Below, in pieces: positions 7,963 to 14,895 of a stretch of DNA of 18,622 nucleotides. This DNA is from a candidate division FCPU426 bacterium. GTDB taxonomy: Bacteria; Oederibacteriota; JAAXVQ01; JAUVAV01. The position numbers and the translations under genes are program-made. Where the stretch lies: contig JAUXBQ010000014.1 of assembly GCA_030619365.1 (NCBI GenBank), positions 1 to 18,622 on the forward strand, written 5' to 3'. The stretch's first letter is position 1, and every line of letters begins with the position of its first letter. The notes under the pieces were generated by a model. The model did no database searches. It was not told the origin of the DNA and saw nothing but the letters and a program-made list of their open reading frames with translations.

Positions 7963-7991
7963 ATTCTAGGTCAGGCGTGGGAAAAAGTCAA
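7963..7991 (-). promoter_or_regulatory. Sigma-70 promoter of the PBP-SDR-SDR operon
   Basis: On the minus strand, TTGACT (7991-7986) is separated by exactly 17 bases from TAGAAT (7968-7963). Each hexamer matches the consensus at five of six positions. Transcription would start near 7956, giving a leader of about 70 bases before the PBP gene. Confidence 0.72.
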
Positions 7992-8020
7992 CCCTTGCGC
8001 CGGGGCTGTCAAGGCAAAGC

Positions 8021-8088
8021 AGGGAACGGGCGAGACCGAAGGGAATCCCATCTTCCAATAATTTATCCGGTGGGGGCGACCGTTCCCT
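8021..8088. repeat. Nine-base inverted repeat between divergent genes
   Basis: AGGGAACGG (8021-8029) and CCGTTCCCT (8080-8088) are exact inverted copies, 50 bases apart, between the divergent PBP and DUF4340 genes. They could be an operator pair or a stem. The right half also contains GGGCGACC, the complement of the GGTCGCCC end of the structured repeats, so a decayed repeat copy is possible. Confidence 0.4.
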
Positions 8089-8137
8089 ACGAAGGCGGCC
8101 TGGAGGCTTTTCCGTGTAAGCGGGTTCGGTTTTAGGG

Positions 8138-8143
8138 TACAAT
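8138..8143 (+). promoter_or_regulatory. Possible -10 box before the DUF4340 gene
   Basis: TACAAT lies 36 bases before the proposed TTG start at 8179 and matches the -10 consensus at five of six positions. The -35 region at the proper distance is poor (TGTAAG, 8115-8120). Confidence 0.3.
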
Positions 8144-8178
8144 ACGGCATCACACGCATTTGCGAAAGGCGGCCATCC

Positions 8179-8598
8179 TTGGCGCAACCCACAGGTAGTC
8201 GGCGGTCGTTTTTCCGGTTCACCGTGTTTAAAAAAACTCTGATCTGGCTTACGTTGTTTATCGGCTGCATGCTGCTTATGCTGCCGTTTGGCCTGCGCCG
8301 CGTCTCGGAGTGGCAGCAACAGGAACAGCGACTCTCGCCGGTCTTCCGCCTGTCGCCCGAGCAGGTTACGGCTATCAACGCCACCGGGCAGGGAGAGCAC
8401 GTGGTCCTGACCCGCACGGCCCGGGGATGGAAATTCACGGCGCCGGCCGACGCCCGCATCAACACCACGGCCGTGCAAAGCTTCCTGGACATCGTCACGA
8501 ACTGGGTCCCGGTCAGGAAATACAAAGTACTGGACCCGCTCTCCCGGAAAGGCGAGGAGGGGTTCGGATTTCGGACCGGCGCCAGGAAATGGTCCTGA
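8179..8598 (+). CDS. DUF4340 protein, N-terminal part of a frameshifted gene
   Basis: The first 139 codons encode a basic N-terminus, one transmembrane helix (LIWLTLFIGCMLLMLPFG, about residues 21-38) and the first extracytoplasmic DUF4340-like repeat (LSPEQVTAINATGQGEHVVLTRTARGWKF). The frame then closes at a TGA (8596-8598), while the rest of the domain continues without a gap in the frame one base earlier (next entry). The two pieces together form one full-length protein of about 508 aa. The start is a TTG with AAAGG upstream; GTG at 8224 is the alternative. DUF4340 proteins often accompany gliding-type ABC transporter components, but none is seen here. The break is a frameshift mutation or an assembly error. 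Confidence 0.72.
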   Translation: MAQPTGSRRSFFRFTVFKKTLIWLTLFIGCMLLMLPFGLRRVSEWQQQEQRLSPVFRLSPEQVTAINATGQGEHVVLTRTARGWKFTAPADARINTTAVQSFLDIVTNWVPVRKYKVLDPLSRKGEEGFGFRTGARKWS

Positions 8599-9704
8599 CC
8601 TCGGACGAAAACAAGGTCTGGCGGCTGATCCTGGGAGACCGGGAAACGATCACGAGTTTCTATTACGCCCGGCAGGGTGATTCCAATACCATTCTGCTCA
8701 TGGAAGTGACCGAGGAGGTCGATATCCGGGGATTAACCTATCGTCTCCGGGATCACCGTCTGTTCCAGGAGCCGTTGCAGGGCATGCACAAAATAAGCTA
8801 CCGCGAGGCCGGTTCGGTCATCACCCTGGAGCTTGAAAGACCCGCGTCGCCCGCCAAGATCCTGCCCATTTTCGGCGCGGCGCAGCCCCTGACGCGCGTG
8901 GTCCGGTCCGCGTCCCAGGCGCCTGCCTGGTCCGTCACCGATCCCTATTATTTCCCGGCGGATGAAAAAACCATCGTGCAATTATTGCGGGAACTCTCCC
9001 AATGGGAGGTCAAGGCGTTTGTGGAGGAATCCGTGGGCGCGCGCACCAATCTGGCCAAGTACGGATTAAACGATCCGCACGCCGGGCTGGTCATTCACCA
9101 AGCCGGCCGGCGCTTTCCCTTGAAAATCATTTTCGGCCGGCCCAGCGGGAGCGCGGGACCGGTGTTTCTGAAGACCAGCCAGGTGTCGAAAATATTCGAG
9201 ATTGCGCCGGTGGACCTCGAGGCGGTGCAGATGCTGCTTAATAACGCCTCCAGCCGTAAACAGCTGTTTTTTCTCTCTGAGATCGGAAGCGCGGAAATTT
9301 TGACCAGCCAGCGGCGGATCAACGTGTGGCGGGAAAAGCGGCAATGGCGGGCCTCGAGCGTGGACCTGGTCAGCCGGGCCAAGGCCATCCAGTCCCGGCG
9401 GTCCGATGAGCCGCTCCCCGTGTATTTTAAGGGCGCCGATATTATCTCAAAGCTGAAAGCCCTGGAGTATCTGGACACGCTCTCGGAGAACAATCCGTTT
9501 TTTAACGCCTACCGGCAGTCCACGGAAGTCATGAAGATCCGCTTTGTCCGGCCGAGCGGCAACCTGCGGGAGGTTTTTCAGATTTACAAGTCCGGCGACA
9601 ACCAGAACGTGTGGTTTTTAAAGCGCCAATCAGATGAGACCATTTACCTTATTCAACGGCAGGCCGTTGGCGCCTTGCTGCGCACACTCAAACCGTCGAA
9701 ATAA
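8589..9704 (+). CDS. DUF4340 protein, C-terminal part of a frameshifted gene
   Basis: This frame carries the bulk of the DUF4340 protein, about 371 codons from an internal ATG at 8589 (MVLTSDENKVWRLILGD). It includes the repeated motif of a short LAKYGLND-type turn followed by a beta-rich module (KIIFGRP, GPVFLKTSQVSKIFEI). It has no signal or membrane segment of its own, because that is encoded by the preceding fragment in the other frame. The frame probably joins around 8575-8590. One extra base near GGCGCCAGG would give FRTGAQEMVL and restore one reading frame. I see no standard slippery heptamer there, so programmed frameshifting is unlikely. It ends eight bases before the convergent TPR gene. 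Confidence 0.72.
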   Translation: MVLTSDENKVWRLILGDRETITSFYYARQGDSNTILLMEVTEEVDIRGLTYRLRDHRLFQEPLQGMHKISYREAGSVITLELERPASPAKILPIFGAAQPLTRVVRSASQAPAWSVTDPYYFPADEKTIVQLLRELSQWEVKAFVEESVGARTNLAKYGLNDPHAGLVIHQAGRRFPLKIIFGRPSGSAGPVFLKTSQVSKIFEIAPVDLEAVQMLLNNASSRKQLFFLSEIGSAEILTSQRRINVWREKRQWRASSVDLVSRAKAIQSRRSDEPLPVYFKGADIISKLKALEYLDTLSENNPFFNAYRQSTEVMKIRFVRPSGNLREVFQIYKSGDNQNVWFLKRQSDETIYLIQRQAVGALLRTLKPSK

Positions 9705-9711
9705 TCCCCAC

Positions 9712-10566
9712 TTAAATATTCAGTTTTTCGAGCAGCTTACGCGCGGTCTCTTGGTCTTTTTTGGTTTCCGGCTGCTTGTCCGGCGGGCCGGGCAGTTCCA
9801 GCGTCTTTTTCAGCAGGGTTTTGGCTTCCTCTTTTTCTCCCTTGGCAATCAGCGTCTTGGCTAGGCCCACATAGGGCAGCACATTGTCGGGAGCGTATTC
9901 CACCGCCTGGCGGGCGTAGGTCAGGGACTTGTTGCCGTCCCCGCAGGAAAGCGGCCAGCCCGGAGCCTTGCGATACAGGACGCCGAGCACATGGTGGGCG
10001 AGGCCGTGTTCGGGATCCAGTTCTAGGACGCGTTCCATGGACTTGCGGATCGGATCCACGGCGAAAAGGCTGTTAAAGATCCCGCGCACCTCGCTGGCCC
10101 GGCCCTGGCAAACGCCCCACCAATAAAATCCATCCACTGCCTGGGGATTGGCTTCAGCCGCCCGCTTGCCTATGAGTTCGCCCGCGCCGTATATGTCCAC
10201 TTGCTGGTTGCGCGGGGAGTGATCGCCGTGCCACCAGTAACACCGGGCCAAACGCCACAAGGCTTCGTAGTGATTGGGGTCCTGGGCCAGGACTTTTTTA
10301 TAGAGCGCGATGGCTTCCTCTATAGTGCCCGCTGTTTCCCGCTGGTCGTACCAGGCCTGGGCCTGGGTCAACAGTTTCGCAACCGGCAGCGCGGCTGCGG
10401 CCGGGGTGGCGTCCTCGGCCGTTACGGTCGTAGCCGGGGGGCTGCCTTTGGCCGTTATGGTAGTGGCCAAGGGCCCGGCGGACTGAGCGGAAGCGAAGAA
10501 AAGTCCCAAACCCGCGATAACTGCCAGGAGCAGGGTGAGGCCAAAGCGAACCAGGGAACGCAGCAT
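9712..10566 (-). CDS. Secreted TPR-repeat protein
   Basis: A 284-aa exported protein. I start it at the ATG at 10566 because AGGAGGT lies seven bases upstream and the product then begins with a clean signal peptide (MLRSLVRFGLTLLLAVIAG, ending near FASAQSA). Starting at 10692 would add 42 residues without this logic. A Thr/Ala/Pro-rich linker of about 40 residues follows, with a near-duplicated ATT-x-TA piece. TPR units come next (EEAIALYKKVLAQDPNHYEALWRLARCYW; SMERVLELDPEHGLAHHVLG; SLTYARQAVEYAPDNVLPYVGLAKTLI; EEAKTLLKKTLEL). It is likely a periplasmic protein-protein interaction scaffold. Its distant resemblance to TRAP-transporter TatT-like proteins is weak. The exact role is unknown. Confidence 0.85.
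   Translation of the reverse strand: MLRSLVRFGLTLLLAVIAGLGLFFASAQSAGPLATTITAKGSPPATTVTAEDATPAAAALPVAKLLTQAQAWYDQRETAGTIEEAIALYKKVLAQDPNHYEALWRLARCYWWHGDHSPRNQQVDIYGAGELIGKRAAEANPQAVDGFYWWGVCQGRASEVRGIFNSLFAVDPIRKSMERVLELDPEHGLAHHVLGVLYRKAPGWPLSCGDGNKSLTYARQAVEYAPDNVLPYVGLAKTLIAKGEKEEAKTLLKKTLELPGPPDKQPETKKDQETARKLLEKLNI
10417..10468 (-). repeat. Short direct repeat in the TPR gene linker
   Basis: GGCCGTTACGGTCGTAGCC (10417-10435) and GGCCGTTATGGTAGTGGCC (10450-10468) differ at three positions. They encode the duplicated Ala/Thr-rich linker just after the signal peptide. It looks like a local slippage duplication. Confidence 0.6.
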
Positions 10567-10830
10567 GACGAGACCTCCTGAAGAAAATGGGGCAAGCGCC
10601 TGCGAATGTTCCAAGTGTAGCAGGATATTTTTAGCGCAGCAATCCGAAAATCCCGCCGACCCAGCACACGCCGCCCGAGTAAAAAAAACCAAAGGGTTGC
10701 TCGGCGCGGCCGAAAATTAAAACATGATACTGTCCAGTCAGTGATTTTGGCCGGCCCGGAGCGAAGGAAGGCTTGCCAGTCAAGGGTTTTCAAGCTACCA
10801 TGAAAGGCTGGGAGACGCGGAGGTAAAGCC

Positions 10831-11916
10831 ATGGAACGTGGACAAGTCTATTGTGTGGACGACGACGAGGATATCCTGCGGCTTTATCAAATCGTGCTGG
10901 GACAGGCCGGCCACGAGGTTACCAGCATATCCAGCGGCGAGGAAGCCATGGCCGCGATCATGCGCCGCCATCCGGATCTGATTATCCTGGACGAAAAAAT
11001 GGATGACTGCTCAGGCATGGAAATTTGCGCCCGGATCCGGGAAGACACCTCCATCCCCTACATCCCCATCATTATGGTCACGGGCGTGGATTCCAAGGAA
11101 GGGAAAATCCGCAGCCTGGAAGAGGGCATTGACGATTATATCCTTAAGCCCTTTGATCACGAGGAACTCCTGGCCAAGGTCATGGTCATGCTGCGGATTA
11201 AGCGGCTGTACACGGATTTGCTGCAAACGCGGCAAAACCTGCTCAAGGCGGAAAAACTGGCGGCCGTAGGGCAGTTGGCCGCGGCCATGGCCCACGAAGT
11301 CCGCAACCCGCTTTCGATCATTGGCGCCTCGGTCCAGTTCTTGAAGAGCAAAATGGAAGAGCAGGAAGAAGTGGTGAACGTCATGGACACTATCCTGCGC
11401 AAGATATCCGAAATTGACGGAACTATCCGCGAACTGCTGGCCGCGGCGCGGCCCCTGAAACTCAAGCAAGACCAGGTCGATCTCAACGCCAGTGTGCGGG
11501 AAGTCCTGGGTTTCATACGGGAAAAATGCCTGGTGCAGAACGTGGCCCTGAAGCTGGAGTTTAATCCGGACCTGCCCCGCATCCACGGCGATGAAGAGCA
11601 TCTGCAGCGGGTATTTTTAAACATTTTCATCAATGCCATGAACAGCATGTCCCAGGGCGGCGAGCTCCGCGTATGGACCCGGACCGGTCCGGACGACAGG
11701 GCGAGCGTCCTGATAGAAGATTCGGGCCGGGGTATCGCGGCCGACGATATTCAGCACCTGTTCGAGCCCTTCTTCACGCGGCAGAGCGGCGGTTCCGGGC
11801 TGGGCCTGTTTATGGTAAAGATGATCATTGATGAGCTGAAAGGGGACCTGCGGGTAGAATCCGAACCTGGGCAGGGCACCCGCTTCACGGTTTCTTTGCC
11901 GGTCGTTCGCGACTAA
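10831..11916 (+). CDS. Soluble receiver-histidine kinase (NtrB-like)
   Basis: A cytosolic two-component kinase of 361 aa with an N-terminal receiver. The receiver (about 4-120) has acidic residues 10-12, phospho-acceptor Asp54 (LIILDEKMDD), Thr84 and Lys106. A HisKA domain follows with His155 in MAHEVRNPLS, then an HATPase with the N box (NIFINAMNSM), DSGRGI (297-302), FEPFFT and GGSGLGL (319-325). There is no membrane segment or PAS domain, so input must come from phosphotransfer or protein contact. The ATG follows GGAGG at seven bases. The flanking FlgM-like, NtrC-type and FliA genes suggest it acts like FlgS/FleS in flagellar control, phosphorylating the NtrC-type protein at 12665. That partnership is inferred from position. 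Confidence 0.9.
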   Translation: MERGQVYCVDDDEDILRLYQIVLGQAGHEVTSISSGEEAMAAIMRRHPDLIILDEKMDDCSGMEICARIREDTSIPYIPIIMVTGVDSKEGKIRSLEEGIDDYILKPFDHEELLAKVMVMLRIKRLYTDLLQTRQNLLKAEKLAAVGQLAAAMAHEVRNPLSIIGASVQFLKSKMEEQEEVVNVMDTILRKISEIDGTIRELLAAARPLKLKQDQVDLNASVREVLGFIREKCLVQNVALKLEFNPDLPRIHGDEEHLQRVFLNIFINAMNSMSQGGELRVWTRTGPDDRASVLIEDSGRGIAADDIQHLFEPFFTRQSGGSGLGLFMVKMIIDELKGDLRVESEPGQGTRFTVSLPVVRD

Positions 11917-11923
11917 AAAATAC

Positions 11924-11964
11924 TCAAGCCGTAAATCCAAGTGCCCGATACTAGAATCATCGGG
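11924..11964 (+). promoter_or_regulatory. Sigma-28-like promoter or hairpin before the flgM-like gene
   Basis: TCAAGCCG (11924-11931) and CCCGATAC (11944-11951) resemble the sigma-28 boxes (TAAAGTTT and GCCGATAA) with a 12-base spacer. The -10 has six of eight matches and the -35 is poor. The same bases also form a stem, CCCGAT (11944-11949) with ATCGGG (11959-11964). It may therefore be the end of the kinase transcript instead. flgM genes are often sigma-28 dependent, which makes the first reading attractive. Confidence 0.28.
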
Positions 11965-12034
11965 GACGGGAGCAGTAAGCCCCCTAACCATGGAGAAAAT
12001 CCAGTATAAAGACCGCTAAAAAGCGAGGGCGCCC

Positions 12035-12250
12035 ATGTTCAAAGCCTATTGGACTGAAAATAAGCAGAAAAAAAGCAGAGAAATGAAGTCGCTGGAGGAA
12101 GAGTATAAAAAAAACGCGATATTCCGTAAAGAACGCGTAGCGGAGTTGAAAAAGCGCATTCAAAATAATCAGTACCAAATATCCGGCCAGGCTGTGGTGG
12201 ATAAATGGTTTCCCTGCAACGCCGAAGATCCAGGGTATAGCCAAGAATGA
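12035..12250 (+). CDS. flgM: FlgM-like anti-sigma-28 factor
   Basis: A 71-aa soluble protein, shorter than typical FlgM (about 90-100 aa). The N-terminus is very basic and helical (MFKAYWTENKQKKSREMKSL). The C-terminal region RVAELKKRIQNNQYQISG followed by QAVVDKWF fits the conserved FlgM pattern (V-x-x-L-K-x-x-I-x-x-G-x-Y-x-v-d-x-x-x-v-A-x-K-L/F), which binds FliA. The ATG has GAGGG five bases upstream. A FliA-type sigma factor lies about 1.8 kb downstream on the same strand, which strengthens the call. FlgM holds sigma-28 inactive and is exported through the completed hook-basal body. The match is by pattern only; a generic small coiled-coil protein remains possible. Confidence 0.68.
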   Translation: MFKAYWTENKQKKSREMKSLEEEYKKNAIFRKERVAELKKRIQNNQYQISGQAVVDKWFPCNAEDPGYSQE

Positions 12251-12278
12251 AATCGTCAAGAGGCGTTGCAGGATATCG

Positions 12279-12323
12279 CCCCGACCGGAGGGGAACATCG
12301 TACGGGACTTCCGCTGGTCGCCC
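12279..12323 (+). repeat. Structured dispersed repeat, copy B
   Basis: This copy has the same ends as copies A and C, with C at the variable Y position. Its middle (AGGGGAACATCGTA) differs from copy C at only three positions. CCCC-gaccgga-GGGG can form a hairpin at the left end. It is a direct repeat of copy C with a 94-base period. Confidence 0.72.
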
Positions 12324-12372
12324 TCCCCATGAGCATACGACGCGAGATTGAGTAGTTATACCCCGGGCTTCG

Positions 12373-12417
12373 CCCCGACCGGTGGGGAATATCGAACGGG
12401 ACTTCCGTTGGTCGCCC
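12373..12417 (+). repeat. Structured dispersed repeat, copy C
   Basis: The copy is 45 bases, the same length as copy B. It is preceded by a GGGCTTCGCCC hairpin. AACGG-gactt-CCGTT forms a five-pair inner stem and CCCC-gaccggt-GGGG a left stem. The loop base between the GGGG and CCCC arms differs from copy B (T instead of A) while the arms are kept, which favours a conserved structure. Confidence 0.72.
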
Positions 12418-12613
12418 GGGGGGGCTCAGCAGAAGACCCGGAAAACAAATGCTGAAAGTATGAAATTCATTGCCGACTCGGTCCTCGCTTTTATGAAATA
12501 GTCTTCCGGCCTGACCGGTCGCCCTCCGGTGCTTGGCGGCGAATTACTTCTTAAATAAAGGTTAAACAGCCCTCTTTCGAATCTGGCCCGCTTTTATCCC
12601 CCCCATTACAAGT

Positions 12614-12630
12614 CGGTACGTATCTTGCAT
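12614..12630 (+). promoter_or_regulatory. Sigma-54 (-24/-12) promoter
   Basis: CGGTACGTATCTTGCAT has GG at 12615-12616 and GC at 12627-12628 with the obligatory ten-base gap. It matches the consensus TGGCACG-N4-TTGCW except at two positions. The start would fall near 12640, about 25 bases before the NtrC-type gene. That gene would therefore be under sigma-54 control, perhaps by itself. Confidence 0.72.
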
Positions 12631-12664
12631 CACCTTAGGTATAACTTCATTTTGCCTGAGGTCT

Positions 12665-14062
12665 ATGATGTCTACCCCGGCTACTCAGAAAATTCTCATT
12701 GTCGACGACGAACCAGAGATTTGCTGGATCGTGAAGAAAGTGCTCTCCGAACAGGGGTACACGGTACACACCGCCTTCAACGGGGAACAGGGAATGCAAA
12801 TGGCAGGCAGCGTGAATCCGGACTTGGTTTTCCTGGACTTAAAGCTCCCTGGTATCGACGGGTTGGAGGTTTTGCGGCGATTAAAGGACCAACACCGCGA
12901 ACTCCTGGTGGTGATTCTGTCCGCGTTTGACGATGTGACCGCCGCGGTGCGCGCCATGAAACTGGGCGCCTATGACTATATCAGCAAACCCCTGAACGTT
13001 GACGAGATGCTGATCACCCTGAAAAACGCGTTTAAAACCAGCCAATTGATGGACGAAGTGGATTACTTGAAACAACAGATTGCCAAGCGGAATGAAAGCC
13101 GCCTGATCTGGTCCTGCCCGGCCATGCAGCGTGTGATGGACATCATCGAGCGGATTGCCCGCTACGACGTCACGGTGCTCATCCGCGGGGAGAGCGGCAC
13201 GGGCAAGGAGCTGATCGCGGAATACATTCACGCCCACAGCCCCCGGGCCAGTCATCCCCTGATCTCGATCGACTGCAGCGCCCTGCCGGAAAACCTGGTG
13301 GAATCGGAATTGTTCGGCTATGAGCGCGGGGCGTTTACCGGGGCGAATGACAGCAAACCCGGGCGCTTTGAGCTGGCCCAGGGCGGCACGCTCTTCCTGG
13401 ATGAAATCGGCAATCTTCCCCAGGCAATTCAGATCAAGCTCCTGCGCGTGCTCCAGGAAAGGCGTTTGCAGCGCCTGGGCGGACAGCGGGAGATCGAGAT
13501 CGACGTGCGGGTCCTGGCCGCCACCAACACGTCGCTGGAAGCGGGTATGGGCCAGGGAACCTTCCGGGAGGACCTCTATCACCGCTTGAACGAGTTTACC
13601 CTGAACCTGCCGCCCCTGCGGGAACGGGGCGAGGAACTGGAATTGCTCACCGACCATTTTCTGAAGCGGTTTAACCGCCAGTTCAACAAAACCGTGGAGC
13701 GCGTCGCGCCCGAGGTCATGGATTTTTTCCGGCATTATCACTGGCCCGGCAACGTGCGCGAAATGATGAACGTCCTGAAGCGCGCAGTGGTGATGGCCAA
13801 CGGCATAATCACCCTTTCCCACCTGCCGCCGGACGCGCTGCAGCGGACCAAACCCGAGGCGTTGCGGGAACCCGCGTTCGCCGAACCCCGGCCGGCCATC
13901 CGGCCGCTGAAAGAGGTCTGCCAGGAAGTTACCCGCCAGGTGGAACGGGAAACCATCAGCCGGGTCTTGCAGGAGACGCGTTGGAACAAAGTCCAGACCG
14001 CCAGGCTGCTCAAGATTAACTACAAAACCTTGTTCAACAAAATGAGGGAACTCGGGATTTAG
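12665..14062 (+). CDS. NtrC-family sigma-54-dependent response regulator
   Basis: A 465-aa transcription activator with the full three-domain layout. The receiver (about 8-125) has Asp14/Asp15, phospho-acceptor Asp58 and Lys108. The AAA+ domain (about 148-385) has Walker A GESGTGKE (175-182), the sigma-54-contacting loop GAFTGA (222-227), Walker B GGTLFLDEIG (240-249), REDLYHRLN and WPGNVRE (360-366). A Fis-type helix-turn-helix lies at the end (about 425-465, TRWNKVQTARLLKINYKTLF). GAGG upstream fits the second ATG (12668) better than the first; the difference is one residue. It sits between flgM-like and FliA-type genes, so FlrC/FlgR-like control of flagellar genes is likely. Its kinase is probably the protein at 10831. 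Confidence 0.95.
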   Translation: MMSTPATQKILIVDDEPEICWIVKKVLSEQGYTVHTAFNGEQGMQMAGSVNPDLVFLDLKLPGIDGLEVLRRLKDQHRELLVVILSAFDDVTAAVRAMKLGAYDYISKPLNVDEMLITLKNAFKTSQLMDEVDYLKQQIAKRNESRLIWSCPAMQRVMDIIERIARYDVTVLIRGESGTGKELIAEYIHAHSPRASHPLISIDCSALPENLVESELFGYERGAFTGANDSKPGRFELAQGGTLFLDEIGNLPQAIQIKLLRVLQERRLQRLGGQREIEIDVRVLAATNTSLEAGMGQGTFREDLYHRLNEFTLNLPPLRERGEELELLTDHFLKRFNRQFNKTVERVAPEVMDFFRHYHWPGNVREMMNVLKRAVVMANGIITLSHLPPDALQRTKPEALREPAFAEPRPAIRPLKEVCQEVTRQVERETISRVLQETRWNKVQTARLLKINYKTLFNKMRELGI

Positions 14063-14074
14063 GGGGTGGAGACA

Positions 14075-14860
14075 ATGCAAACCATGGACCGTGAACTCTG
14101 GAAAGCCTACTACGAAAAGAAAGACATGCAGGCGCGGGAAGAACTGCTGAAGCGCAACGTCCCCTTGGTGCGGTTTATTATTGAACGCATGACAATACCG
14201 CAGAACCGCGCCTGGCTGGACATGGACGATCTCATGACCGCGGGGTTCATCGGCCTGGTGGACGCGGTGGAAAAATTCAAGCCCGACCTGGGCGGCAAGT
14301 TTTCCACCTATGCGTTTTTCCGCATCCGCGGGGCCATTCTGGATGAAATGCGCGCCCTGGACTGGGTGCCCCGCTCGGTGCGCCAGAAGAGCCGGGAACT
14401 GGAGAAGGCCTACGAGACGCTGGACAAAAAACTGCATCGTCCCCTCACGGATCAGGACCTGGCCCGGCATCTGAAAATGTCCTTGAAACGCTTTCACGCC
14501 ATGCTGGCGGAAATCAACGTACCGCCCGTCGTTTCCCTGGACGAGCTCATGGAGGACCGGGAGAATAAGCGCCGGGAAATCATCGCGGCCGAAAGTAATC
14601 CCCTGGAGCGCAACCTGGGCAGCGCCTTTACGGAGTTGGCGGCCAAGGAGGCCCGGGAACTCCTGGGGCAGCTCATTGAAAAGCTGCCGGAGCGGGAGCG
14701 CATGGTATTGACGCTGTATTACTACGAGGAGCTGATCCTCAAGGAGATCGCCGCCATTTTGGGAGTGACGGAATCCCGGGTTTGCCAGATCCACGGCCAG
14801 GCCATCATCCGGCTGAGAGCGGCCATGAAATCCGAGCGGCTGGAGTTTATCGTGAAATAG
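14075..14860 (+). CDS. fliA: FliA/WhiG-family RNA polymerase sigma factor
   Basis: A group 3 sigma factor of about 261 aa, close to the family norm. Region 2 is clear (LDMDDLMTAGFIGLVDAVEKF, then KFSTYAFFRIRGAILDEMR), followed by DWVPRSVRQKSRELE, the signature of the FliA/WhiG branch. Region 3 (RPLTDQDLARHLKMS) and region 4 (LPERERMVLTLYYYEELILKEIAAILGVTESRVCQIHGQAI) follow. I prefer the ATG at 14075 because AGGGGG (14061-14066) is eight bases upstream; a GTG at 14066 lies within that site. The gap to the NtrC-type gene is 12 bases, so it belongs to the sigma-54-driven transcript. It would direct late flagellar or chemotaxis genes and be held by the FlgM-like protein. Confidence 0.93.
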   Translation: MQTMDRELWKAYYEKKDMQAREELLKRNVPLVRFIIERMTIPQNRAWLDMDDLMTAGFIGLVDAVEKFKPDLGGKFSTYAFFRIRGAILDEMRALDWVPRSVRQKSRELEKAYETLDKKLHRPLTDQDLARHLKMSLKRFHAMLAEINVPPVVSLDELMEDRENKRREIIAAESNPLERNLGSAFTELAAKEARELLGQLIEKLPERERMVLTLYYYEELILKEIAAILGVTESRVCQIHGQAIIRLRAAMKSERLEFIVK

Positions 14861-14895
14861 ACCGTGGAGATAACACTGCGCGGCCTATTTTCTAG

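Larger units (their letters stand above)
12251..12664. other. Long leader region with repeats B and C and a sigma-54 promoter
   Basis: No gene is seen in these 414 bases. They contain structured repeats B (12279-12323) and C (12373-12417) and a degenerate relative around 12501-12525 (GTCTTCCGG, then GACCGGTCGCCC). A sigma-54 promoter lies at 12614-12630. The piece 12430-12600 holds nothing else that I recognise. It may include upstream activator sites. Confidence 0.6.

Noticed and set aside
7966..8525. Two overlapping minus-strand frames of 170 and 184 codons
   Set aside because: They cover the divergent promoter region and the antisense of the DUF4340 start, and have no recognisable domain.
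8540..8600. Programmed -1 ribosomal frameshifting in the DUF4340 gene
   Set aside because: No X-XXY-YYZ heptamer in the right register and no obvious downstream pseudoknot.
10736..10760. A second sigma-54 promoter before the kinase gene (TGGCCGGCCCGGAGC)
   Set aside because: The GG and GC spacing fits, but the -12 element is GAGC instead of TTGC and the rest does not match.
12279..12417. A CRISPR-like array
   Set aside because: There are only two adjacent copies 94 bases apart, plus one distant copy, with internal stems and no cas genes.
12881..14794. A 637-codon open frame on the minus strand
   Set aside because: It lies exactly opposite the NtrC-type and FliA-type genes, and its composition (His, Gln and Gly rich, no domain) is what antisense GC-rich codons give.
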